From Centaurea solstitialis (Eukaryota; Streptophyta; Magnoliopsida; Asterales; Asteraceae), in contig CM058040.1 of assembly GCA_030169165.1 (NCBI GenBank), positions 109,250,063-109,314,062 of the forward strand: a DNA stretch of 64,000 nucleotides. The letters are read 5' to 3'. This document shows, piece after piece, positions 12,425 to 21,682 of this stretch. The notes beneath the pieces are model-generated. The model had not been told where the DNA came from. It made no database searches and worked only from the letters and a program-made list of their open reading frames with translations. The stretch's first letter is position 1, and each line of letters opens with the position of its first letter. A program made the position numbers and the translations under genes.

Positions 12425-13972
12425 TTAACCGATGTAGTACATTGGATCCGGCACTTTGAAAGTACGATCACCGGGGTTGCTACCAAGCAAGTCGCTCCAT
12501 TGATCACCCATATTACCACGAATTCTGTATCCACTCTCTTCCAATGCTTTCCTTTTCGCTTCTTTGTACGCCACACCACTCCCATCGTTAGGTCCCCTGC
12601 ACGGATCCAATACTGTTAAGATATATAAAATCCTTTTTAAATCTTTAAAAATAAAAGTCTTACTAAATTATAAAGCTTTACTGGGTTGCGCTTACCTTAC
12701 TGTGAAAACATGACAAACACCAACAATCTTTACTCAGTAAAAGACATAACAAAAATTGAGAATCCTAAAGTCTGTAAGCTATGAAGTTTTTTTTTTCTCA
12801 AGTGTAAAATTGTGATCTCATGTAAATAACCCGTAAATCCGAACTAACTAGTAATTACTTACTTATAAATAATTTTTTCCCACGTCGTATAACCAATTGC
12901 TTTCATATTTTTTGTACGTTGTTCGCTATAAGCCGCATTTGTTCCTGTAAGAAACACAATCTTAAACCCTAGCCTTATAAGCCTCTTATACAGCTTCAAC
13001 GACGACGGAATCGCCGGCCCCGACGCCTCCGCCACCCACTCATCAAACGCCGTCGCGTTGTACGGCAACGCCCTGAAAACAAAAAAATCCATCAAAATCT
13101 CACAAAAAAAATAAATAAAATGGTTTAAGCTGTGTCTGACAAACTAGTTGATAAGCTAGCTTATGAATAAATTATGTTTGGCAAAAACCAAATTAATTAT
13201 GAGTTTATAAAATGAGCAAAAAGGGTATCTTGAGATACAATAGTTAGTATTAAGAGTATAATTGGAAAAAGATAATAAAACACTATTCCAACTAGTGTTT
13301 CAATAACCTAATACATGCTTGGATAGACCATAAGCTAGGTTATTAAAGCACTAGTTGGAGTAACATTTCAGAAGCTTTTTATAGTTTTTCCCTATTATAT
13401 CCTTATTACATCCGATATACCTTTTTTGGTCATTTACATACTTATAACCTGGTTTTTGTTAAACATAATTTATCCATAAGCTAGTTTATCAGCTACTAAC
13501 TAGGTTATTAGTCAACAGCTAGTTAGCTTAATTATCAGCTAGTTTGCCAAACACAGCCTTAAAATCAATTTAATCATTACCCGAAAGCAACGTTATCGCG
13601 AGCGTAATACGGAAGGTTCGAGAGCGTGGTCTCATCGATATCGAACACCCAAAGGTCCTTGCCGTCCCCAGTGAGGTTCAAGCCTTTTGCGTACTCGTAG
13701 GCTTCGTCGGCCACGAGCTCGCAGTCTTTCCGGTACTGCTCTCCGTACATGTAGTGGCCGACGTAGCCCTCGCATTCTTGGGGAATAGTTTTCCATTTCC
13801 GGAGGTTGTTGGTTTCGACGGCCAGCCGCCAGCTGAGGCAGTCGAGGTGGGCGTGTTTGCGGCCGGCGGACCCGGAATGCGGCATGAGGAGGTGGATGAC
13901 GTTTTCCGGGGTCGCCGCGGCGGCGGCGGTGGCGATGGTGAGGAGGAGGAGGGAGAGAAATGTGGAAAACAT
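12425..13972 (-). CDS. Acid phosphatase, HAD class IIIB (VSP-like), copy A, 3 exons
   Basis: Predicted secreted or vacuolar phosphomonoesterase of the plant vegetative-storage-protein/acid phosphatase family. Exons (minus strand): 13581-13972, 12863-13072, 12425-12596; total 774 bases, 257 residues. Residues 1 to about 20 are a hydrophobic signal peptide. HAD motif I is DIDETT (D111, D113), motif II is FLTGT (173-175), and the acidic motif is GDQWSD (231-236). The end PMYYIG is typical. The intron 2 acceptor is GTGCAG|GGGACC, which gives the family's Lys-Gly-Pro junction; the earlier AACAG would shift the frame. Intron 1 holds a MITE at the same place as in copy B. A TATA box is at 14034-14041. 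Catalytic residues look intact, so it is probably functional; substrate unknown. Confidence 0.92.
12706..12780. repeat. Single unit of the copy B intron-2 minisatellite
   Basis: ACACCAACAATCTTTACTCAG followed by GTAAAAGACATAACAA and GAGAATCCTAAAG matches the repeat unit expanded at 15950-16380 in intron 2 of copy B. Only one unit is present here. Confidence 0.65.
13125..13560. mobile_element. MITE of the GCTAGCTTAT family in copy A intron 1
   Basis: Left end TTAAGCTGTGTCTGACAAAC, right end TTTGCCAAACACAGCCTTA, so the termini are inverted repeats flanked by TTA. Internal TAAGCTAGCTTATGAATAAA blocks identify the family. The right end is 20 bases from the exon 1 donor, exactly as in copy B. Confidence 0.8.
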
Positions 13973-14033
13973 GGTGGGTGGTGGTGGTGTGGTGAATAAT
14001 GGTGATGGTTATTGATGTGTTATACGGAGTCGT

Positions 14034-14041
14034 GTTTATAT
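14034..14041 (-). promoter_or_regulatory. TATA box of acid phosphatase copy A
   Basis: Reads TATATAAA on the minus strand, about 62 bases before the start codon at 13972. The surrounding 100 bases are conserved with the copy B promoter. Confidence 0.7.
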
Positions 14042-14224
14042 AAGTTGTAGGTTGTGAAAAGGGGGTTGGTTTTTTGATGTATTTACGATTAATGCCATTG
14101 GAGAGGGGTTTTGAAATTAAAAAAAAGTTACAATTTTAGACGATGTTTAGTTTGTAGAATGTTTCTGAATGAAATAGAATATGTTAAGGCATGAGGAGCA
14201 TCGTGTTTTTGGGTTGGTTTAATC

Positions 14225-14415
14225 ATAGACTGGGCTGTCCCCCAGGCTCCAGCCTAGTTAAAGATTGTAGTTGAGCTGTAGATCCAACGTAAGCTAGGCT
14301 ACGTCGGCAGTTTATTGGGCTGCTCGTAGATGCCCGATACTGTCAGGGAGGCGTGCGTACGTGTTTGTGTGTATTCGTGGTAGTCTCTTGTTTGTTCAAT
14401 GTCGCTATACCTTCC
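14225..14415 (+). repeat. Retroposon-like repeat ending in CCTTCCAAAAATAAAAG
   Basis: A GC-richer block (GGCTGTCCCCCAGG, ATGCCCGATACTGTCAGGGA, GGCGTGCGTACG) ending in an A-rich tail. About 100 bases are matched in reverse orientation at 51690-51795 in the F-box copy 3 promoter. The A-rich end suggests a SINE-like retroposon, but no clear A/B box was found. Confidence 0.45.
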
Positions 14416-15180
14416 AAAAATAAAAGTTAAAGGAATTTGAATTTGAAGGAATTAGAATGGAACATTGTCAGGTTTAATCTTTTGTTTGGTTCGTAGAATG
14501 TAACTTTGAAATTGAAATGAAATTTTGGTAATGATCAAAAAATCCTTTTTGCTAATTTGATATTTTTAAAAATAAAATGCTTTTACAAAATAGTCATTAT
14601 AAATTTATTTTTATTAACTAAAAATACTTTAATAAATTTTTAATAATTTAATGAAATGATTATTAGATAATTTATTAAAATAATTGAGGTGAGGGTAATT
14701 TCAGAATAATGAAAATGTTAAATCTCATTCCATTGAATTTATTGAAATACCATCTCTTTATCATAGGATGTCCAAATGTTTTATGTAGTATGAAATTTGT
14801 TGGAATCTAAAAGATTCCATTGACAAAAAGATTGAACCAAACAAAGAAAAGAAAACTCATTCACTGGTTTCCTGAATCACCATTTTTGTTTCACATAAAA
14901 AAAGATTCAATTAAATGAAGAGTATTGTGGTATTTTACATTTATCATTCATTTTCTGAAAGCATGAAATGATTAGGTTCACGAAGAAAAAAAAACATGGT
15001 TCTAAATAACTCATTTGGGTTCATCGTCACGGTAACCTCTATGACTTGATGACTTTATTCTAAGGTATGACATACATTATAACACATTATGACCTCTTAC
15101 GTTGCGTTATGTTATAAAATGTGGTTTTGAAATTAAAAGTGGTGAATGATCCAAATCCCTTCCTTGAACGTATTATTCAT
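14416..15180. other. AT-rich spacer between acid phosphatase copies A and B
   Basis: No gene is seen. The stretch around 14410-14830 has GGAATTTGAATTTGAAGG / AGATTCCATTGACAAAAAG blocks that look like a degenerate MITE. From about 15180 homology to the copy A 3' flank (about 12250 onward) begins. Confidence 0.4.
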
Positions 15181-15561
15181 ATGAATGTGTTGTGCATGAT
15201 AAACAATTCATCTTTGAACGAAGTTGTGATTCATCATGTATGATTCTAGAGTTCTTGGTCAAATACAACGGTCTTTTATTTTATTTAGTAGTTCTTTTAT
15301 CCCTTATAAAAGTAATTTATACTCTCTTTACATTAGCTAAAAAGCATATAACCAACCTCTTCAAATCAACAATAAATCGAACTTTGAATCCGAATCATGA
15401 TACGAGTTCAATTGTTTACTACAAAGGCAACAATAAAACACCAACTTCTTGACTTTAGACAAGCCTTATTTCCATCTTTTGGAAGTTAGAACCACCAACC
15501 AACCCACGTGGTGTTTTACTGGATTAACCTAACAGTTAAAAAGGTGGACAATTTTTCAAAG

Positions 15562-17930
15562 TTAACCGATATAATACATTGGATCCGGCACTTTGAAAGT
15601 ACGATCACCGGGGTTGCTACCAAGCAAGTCGCTCCATTGATCGCCCATATTACCACGGATTCTGTATCCACTCTCTTCCAACGCTTTCCTTTTCGCTTCT
15701 TTGTACGCCACACCAGTCCCATCGCTAGGTCCTCTGCACGCATTCAATACTGTTAAAATATGTCAAACCCTTTTAATGTATATATAAAGTTTGAGGGTCT
15801 ATGTTTAGCTAATATGTGACTTAGTCAATCAAGCCACTTGTCACCTTTTTCGCCGATTTTATATTTGCACCTTATGATAATTAAGTGGACATTTACCAAC
15901 AAAAATTGGATAGGAGAAGCCAAAAATGTTTGTTTACCAAGTATTTTGTAGCAACACCAAAAATCTTACCCAGTAAGGAGAATAATAAAAACCAAGAATC
16001 CTATCCGACAAGTGACGTAGAAGACTATTACCGGTTAGCACTTAACTTAACGGTGTTACTTACCTGGTAAAAGCCATAACAAGAACCGAGACTTTTACCC
16101 GATAAATGACGTGGAAGACTCTTACTTAGTTAGCTTACCGGTGTCTAGTGTCTACTACCTTACCGAGTGTACATGATAAAGAACGACGAATCTTACCCAA
16201 TAAAAGGGAAAACAAGAACCGAGACTCTTAAGTGAGGTAAAAAGACTCTATCCCAGTTAGTGTGCTTACCGGATGCATGTGACTTACCTTTACGGGTTAG
16301 CATGACAAAAACCAAAAATATTTACACCGTAAAAGACATAAACAAGAACCGATAATCTCACCCAGTAATTAAATAAACAAGAACACTTTTACCTATGGGT
16401 TGTTTGGTCGGTTTTCCATCAAATCCATTGTGGATAAAGTTGTCTTTATAAACTAATCTGTGTACAGATCGGGAAGATTTTTGTTTGAGGGGGGTTTTGC
16501 TAGATGGAAGGAACACGTTCTTAATTCGGAGGGACATGTTTGGAAAAACTGGCTTTCTGCATGAAGCTCCCTGAGAAAGCATACCGAATAACTCACTTTC
16601 TATATCGTTAAGCCATTGTCAAATAGTCATGTATAACTCACCGAATAATCTTTAAGACCTATTAAGCTCATTAAACCACTAACAAACACCCCCTAGTTAT
16701 TAGTTAGTTTGCCTAATAAAAGACCTGTACCAACAATTAATCCATGGTAACCAAGGTGATAAAATCTGGACATATTAATTACTTACTTATAGATAATTTT
16801 CTCCCATGTCTTATAACCAATTGCTTTCATATTTTTTGTACGTTGTTCACTATAAGCCGCATTTGTTCCAGTAAGAAACACAATCTTAAACCCTAGCCTT
16901 ATAAGCCTCTTATACAGCCTCAACGACGACGGAATTGCCGGTGCCGACGCCTCCGCCACCCACTCGTCAAACGCCGTGGCATTGTACGGCAACGCCCTGA
17001 AAACAGAAAATCCAACAAAATCTCACAAAAAATAAATAACCAAAAAAACGATTTAGGTCGTGTATGGTAAACTAGCTGATAAGCTAGCTTATGAATAAAT
17101 AATGTTTGAGAAAAACTAGCTTATGAGCATTTAAAATGCCCAAAAAGGGTATATGGTGGTATAATATTTAATATTAATAAAATTATAATTGGAAAAAGCT
17201 ACAAAAAGCTCCTAAAACGCTACTCCAACTAGCGTTTCACTAAGTTACCTTATTTCTACCAAACAGCTTAATAAGCTAGCTAGTAGCTGATTATAAGCTA
17301 GCTTGTGAATAAATTGTGTTTGACAAAAACTAGCTTATTAGTATGTATAATGACCAAAAAGTATATTAATATTAATAAGATTATAATTGGAGAAAGCTAC
17401 TGAAACACTACTCCAACTAGCGTTTCAATAAGCTAGCCTATCAAAAAACGTAATAGCTAGCTTATCGGCTAGCTTATTTTTGCCAAATGCAACCTTAAAA
17501 TCAATTTAATTATCTACCCGAAAGCAACGGTATCGCGAGCATAATACGGTAAATTCGAGAGCGTGGTCTCATCGATATCGAACACCCAAACGTCCTTGCC
17601 GTCCCCGGTGATATTCACGCCTTTTGCGTACTCGTAGGCTTCGTTGGCCACGAGCTTGCAGTCTTTCCGGTACTGCTTTCCGTGCATGTAGTGGCCGACG
17701 TAGGCCTCGCATTCTTGGGGAACAAGTTTCCATTTTCGGAGGTTGTTGGTTTCGACGGCCAGCCGCCAGCTTCGGCAGTCGAGGTTCCCGTGAACGCGGC
17801 CGGCGGACCCGGAATGCGGCATGAGGAGGTGGATCATGTTTTCGGGGGTGGTCGCCGGAGATGCGGCGGCGGCGGTGGTGGTGATGGTGATGGTGAGAAG
17901 GAGGAGGAGGGAGAGAAATGTGAGAAGCAT
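15562..17930 (-). CDS. Acid phosphatase, HAD class IIIB (VSP-like), copy B, 3 exons
   Basis: Close paralogue of copy A, in tandem and on the same strand. Exons: 17518-17930, 16787-16996, 15562-15733; total 795 bases, 264 residues. I chose the ATG at 17930 because it aligns with the copy A start; an in-frame ATG at 17951 would add seven residues. Residues 1 to about 25 are a signal peptide. The key motifs are DIDETT (D118, D120), FLTGT and GDQWSD (238-243), all intact. Exon lengths 2 and 3 equal those of copy A (210 and 172). Intron 1 carries the shared MITE plus a second, nested copy; intron 2 carries a minisatellite missing from copy A. Likely secreted or vacuolar; substrate unknown. Confidence 0.92.
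15950..16380. repeat. Degenerate minisatellite, about 85-110 bp units, copy B intron 2
   Basis: Four or five units share AAAAATCTTACCCAGTAA, ACAAGAACCGAGACTCTTA, GACGTGGAAGACTCTTAC and GTTAGCTTACCGG blocks; they begin near 15950, 16062, 16173 and 16302. The homologous intron of copy A holds one unit, so the array expanded after duplication, or was lost there. Confidence 0.65.
17055..17497. mobile_element. Nested GCTAGCTTAT-family MITEs in copy B intron 1
   Basis: The outer element starts GTCGTGTATGGTAAACTAGC and ends TTTTTGCCAAATGCAACCTTA. At about 17260-17300 (ACCAAACAGCTTAATAAGCTAG) a second set of the same blocks begins, so one member has entered another. The outer right boundary (AACCTTAAAATCAATTTAA) is the same as in copy A. 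Confidence 0.75.
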
Positions 17931-17995
17931 GGTGGGTGGTGCGGTGTGCATTAGGAGTTGTACGTTTGTGGTGGGGTAATGGTTATTGATGTCAT

Positions 17996-18016
17996 ACGAC
18001 GTCGTGTTTATTTATA
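17996..18016 (-). promoter_or_regulatory. TATA box and adjacent GACGTC palindrome, copy B promoter
   Basis: TATAAATA (minus strand) lies at 18009-18016. Just gene-proximal to it is the perfect palindrome ACGACGTCGT (17996-18005) holding a GACGTC core, the type bound by bZIP factors. Copy A has GGAGTC at the aligned place, so the palindrome is specific to copy B. Confidence 0.55.
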
Positions 18017-18019
18017 AGT

Positions 18020-18547
18020 TGGTGGTTGTGAAAAGGGGTTGGTTTTTTGATGTATTACTATTAGTGCCATTGGAAAGGGCTTTTGCAAAAAAAGAAAAGT
18101 TTAAAGTTTTAGCTAGTTTCTTATTAGAACCAAGAAACTGAATCTGATAAAGGAATTTGACTTTAAAGAAATACACGTTTGATTGATAGAACTGAAATGA
18201 AGTATGTATGTTTGGTTTTAAGAATGAGTATTGTGGTCTTTTACGTTTATCGTTCATTTTTTGAAAACATGAAACGATTAGGTTCACAAAAAAAAAGACA
18301 GTTCTAATACCTCGTTATGGCGCACGATAACACCCAGGTTTAGATTAATTGTCACATTAACCCCTATGACTCCATTATAAGTTATGGCTTACATTGTAAT
18401 ACGTTATAACCTCTTATGGTGAGTTATTTTATAAGATGTTTTTTTACCTTTTTAATATATAATTTAGGGAATAAGTGATGATTATGTGTGAAAATAAAGA
18501 CTTTAATATACATAAAAAGGAAATCTAAAAGCTAAAACACGTAATTG
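18020..18547. other. Upstream spacer of copy B
   Basis: The first 100 bases match the copy A upstream sequence (GGTTGTGAAAAGGGGTTGG). Beyond about 18100 the similarity becomes patchy. No gene is seen. Confidence 0.4.
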
Positions 18548-18552
18548 GTAAG

Positions 18553-19061
18553 TGTTAAATATTGTATAGTTCAGGGACCCTCTTGTAACTTTTGTATCTT
18601 TATATTGTTGTCAATACACGCAACCCCAACATGGGTTTTCCACAATCTCACATGGTATCAGAGCTACCTACCAAAACCCTAATTTTAAGAAAACCCTAAA
18701 TTTTTTTCTCACTTCTTATGGGTGTTTCCTTTACGTGCTAAATCTGAGGTGTTTTCTGTTTTTAAAACGTTTCGTGCATATGTTCTAAACCAATTTAAAA
18801 CGGACATTCAGCTTTTCCAATGTGGTCATGTGCGTGTTTTGCATGTTCCATCCGCATATCAGTATGCTGATATTTTTACAAAGGGTCTACCTGCGAGTTT
18901 GTTTCTAGATTTTAGAAATAGTTTGAACATTCGTTTACCTCCCGATCAAACTACGGGGGAGTGTTAAATATTGTATAGTTCAGGGACCCTCTTGTAACTT
19001 TTGTATCTTTATATTGTTGTCAATACACGCAACCCCAACATGGGTTTTCCACAATCTCACA
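18553..19061 (+). mobile_element. Miniature Copia LTR element with identical 100-bp LTRs and GTAAG target duplication
   Basis: LTRs at 18553-18652 and 18962-19061 begin TGTTAAATATTG and end CACAATCTCACA, and I see no difference between them. Flanking GTAAG at 18548-18552 and 19062-19066 is the target duplication. A primer-binding site TGGTATCAGAGC (initiator tRNA-Met type) follows the left LTR, and a purine-rich GGGGGAG precedes the right. The 309-base interior keeps an integrase fragment joined directly to the RNase H end. It is non-autonomous and, by LTR identity, recent. Confidence 0.93.
18722..18967 (+). pseudogene. Internally deleted Copia polyprotein remnant
   Basis: The open stretch encodes an integrase-core-like piece (AKSEVFSVFKTFRAYV) followed without a break by the RNase H tail (HVPSAYQYADIFTKGL). 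In a full Copia polyprotein these are separated by most of integrase and the whole reverse transcriptase. So this is the product of one large internal deletion and encodes no working enzyme. Confidence 0.85.
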
Positions 19062-19066
19062 GTAAG

Positions 19067-19759
19067 TATTTACTCACATTTTCATACATAAAGAGTTGAA
19101 CATGAATTCCTCGAAAATTAAAGAAAGTACTTAAGAGATCTAATCCCGATTATACACTCTTGCTATTTATTTATATTTAATATTGAGACCATCATATCGA
19201 AAAATTAATTTTATAAAATGAAATGTAAGAAAGTGGTGGGCCACACTTCATTTGTCGTGCGAATTGTGAAATGACATATTTGCCGTGTTCTTCCCTTCTC
19301 TCTCTCTCTCTTCGGCAAAAGTTTTGCAGTTTTCGCCGTTGATTGGAATGCTATCATCAGCAAACCATAGTTTTGCCGTATAGTTGAAAATGCTGTTAGA
19401 AATTTGGACTTTCATTTTTATATTTTATAGAAATTATAGAAATCATGTTGAAAATGCTCTAATTATATTTAGAGATTTTGATTTTTAGTTATCTATTTTA
19501 AAGATATGTTAGAAGATGCTCTAGGCTTTATATATTTGATAACATTTTCTTTAATACTTATTAATTTTACATGAATTTAAATTATGTGTTTGGAATTTGG
19601 GGACACTGGCATGTGACACATCTTTTGCTTTTGAAGTTGTGTACCTCTTCATTAATTATGATGTTTGGCACGTTTTTATTCATCCCACGGTTAAAAAACT
19701 AAACGGTCTCCTACAAGGAAATCTATAGGTGTCTAGTAAATGTTTTTAATACATATATA
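19067..19759. other. AT-rich spacer, no gene seen
   Basis: Contains a CT microsatellite (19297-19312) and a GC-richer patch GGCAAAAGTTTTGCAG near 19315, possibly part of a degenerate MITE. No coding signal. Confidence 0.4.
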
Positions 19760-20008
19760 ATATAAGGGAGGTTCAAACAAGAAACATGTCAATTTAAGAA
19801 AACGTAAGAAGCAATCTCAGCCACTCATCTAGTCAACAAATGCGGCTTTGATCGGTCTTCCCTTTTAATAATCTCTACCCTCCCATGAATCGCGTCAATT
19901 CTCTGTGATCACATCCACCGTAACCGCGATATGAGTGACTGAGATTGCTTCTCACGTTTTCTTAAATTGACATGTTTTACGTTTGAATCTTCCCTTATAT
20001 AATATATC
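19760..20008. mobile_element. MITE with about 70-bp terminal inverted repeats
   Basis: The left arm (19760-19832: AAGGGAGGTTCAAAC, CATGTCAATTTAAGAAAACG, GCAATCTCAGCCACTCAT) is mirrored by the right arm (19931-20008: ATGAGTGACTGAGATTGC, TTTTCTTAAATTGACATG, GTTTGAATCTTCCCTT). About 100 unrelated bases separate the arms. No open frame. Confidence 0.85.
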
Positions 20009-21217
20009 ATGTTCATATACGCATATATGTGTATTTAGTCTACTTCTAATATTAAATGAGATTTTATTAAAATTTATAATTTTTATAGAGAAGATTATGG
20101 ATATAATTTAAATCTTATTTAAGGTTAGAAGAAGGATTAACTATTAAAATAGTTATTCTAAGGGGGTTGTTACAAAATCCTTGCCTTTTGTGTTTGCCAT
20201 AAAAAGGCAAGTAGTTTGCAAAGTGTTCTTGCTTTATTTTTGAAACACCTACCAAAATAAACTTGTTTAAAGACTATTGTTAATTTATGTGTTCAAATTA
20301 GGTTATATTTAGTCAAATTGTTAACTTTTTAGGTGTATCCCTTCTATGTTCATAACATGTGGTAATAAAAAAAATTAGAATACCATAGCCTTCAAAAGAA
20401 TAAAAAGTCTTTATCATTAAGGATTAATTATTAAACCTCTTTTTTTTTAGTTACATTACATATCTTCTAGTTCAATCATTTAATTTGACTCAAAAGGGTC
20501 GCTTTGCAATTTATTCAAATCTTTCTAGTCAATTTAAAACTTTATAGAAGAAGAAATACATTTGATATTAAATATATAGATATTTACCAAATAAAGGTTT
20601 CTTGGTTTTTTTATTAAAAAATAGAAGTGTTTAGGTGTATAAGACTATAATCTTAAATGATATTTTATTTAAATCTGTAGTTTTTATGACTAATAATTAA
20701 TTATTGTGATATATCATAGTCTTGTTTATGGTCCTTAAATGCTACTATGTTGTTTAGTTGTGTTTTACAATGCAGCTATAACATCTTCTTTGATTTGTCT
20801 CTGCTCTAATATGCTAAGTAAAAATACATTCAGAGTTATTTCTTACATACGGCAAAATCAATTCAATCATTTTAAGTTTCTAATGCATTGACTCTGATTT
20901 TAGGAGGTTTGTGACTTTTAATTTGTTTAAGGTCATGTCATTTTGAACCAAAAATCTATTAATTTTCTTGTAGGTATTAAAATCAAAAGAGCATCTACAA
21001 TGATAGTTTTTGTGGGGTGTGTATCATGCCATATAGAAATACTTAGATGTGTAATGGAATGTTTTAGAGGAAAATGCATGAAAAGTATTGTGTGAAAGGA
21101 ATGAAATGACATAAAAAGTAGGTCTTAACTGAATAAATTAATGTTCAATGTTTCAATAGTAACGACTAAATGGGCGTATATTTATTATTTTAATTCATTT
21201 TTTATGTTTAGACTTTC

Positions 21218-21534
21218 GAGTAAATTATGATTCAAGTTCCTACGGTTTTTATTTAGAATTGTGAATTTCGTTCTTGTATTTTCATAATTACATATATTGT
21301 TCTTGTGATTTGTAATTCATTGTTATAATTAATTCATTCCAATTAAGTATAAAGGACACAAATTGTAATAAATTGTAAACTATACAAAGACAAAAAAATA
21401 AGTACGAAGTAAACCACGTAAAAACAAGGAATTATAAATCATAAAAACAAAAAACATAATTTCAAAATCAAAAACAAAAATATTAATTTCAATAAACCCG
21501 AATGAGGAAAAAGTTAACATAACGTAATTTACTC
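21218..21534. mobile_element. Foldback MITE, GAGTAAATTAYG family
   Basis: Starts GAGTAAATTATGATTC and ends ACGTAATTTACTC, with inverted internal blocks (CTTGTGATTTGTAATTC against GAATTATAAATCATAA). A cleaner member with near-perfect 9-base target duplications is at 41456-41722. Confidence 0.65.
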
Positions 21535-21641
21535 TAAAATAATACTTTTCCTATATATGATTTTGGTGTGTTGATTTTTTTATTTGATTTCAACGTGTGT
21601 CACTATTAAACATATATTATATGAACATTATTAGAAACAAA

Positions 21642-21643
<2 letters not shown>

Positions 21644-21679
<36 letters not shown>
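21644..21679. repeat. TA dinucleotide microsatellite
   Basis: An uninterrupted (TA)n run of about 35 bases. Confidence 0.9.

Positions 21680-21682
<3 letters not shown>

Noticed and set aside
12597..12610. Upstream AACAG acceptor giving a longer exon 3 (LeuAspProCysArg) in acid phosphatase A, and the same in B
   Set aside because: It would need exon 2 to end in another phase, and no GT donor gives it. GTGCAG|GGG keeps the frame and restores the family's Lys-Gly-Pro junction in both copies.
13754..14015. Plus-strand frames opposite the acid phosphatase first exons (also at 17624-17954 and 37579-37847)
   Set aside because: They are antisense shadows of GC-rich coding exons with no independent features.
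17931..17951. Upstream ATG of acid phosphatase B as the start
   Set aside because: In frame, but the added seven residues have no counterpart in copy A and weaken the signal-peptide start; kept only as an alternative.
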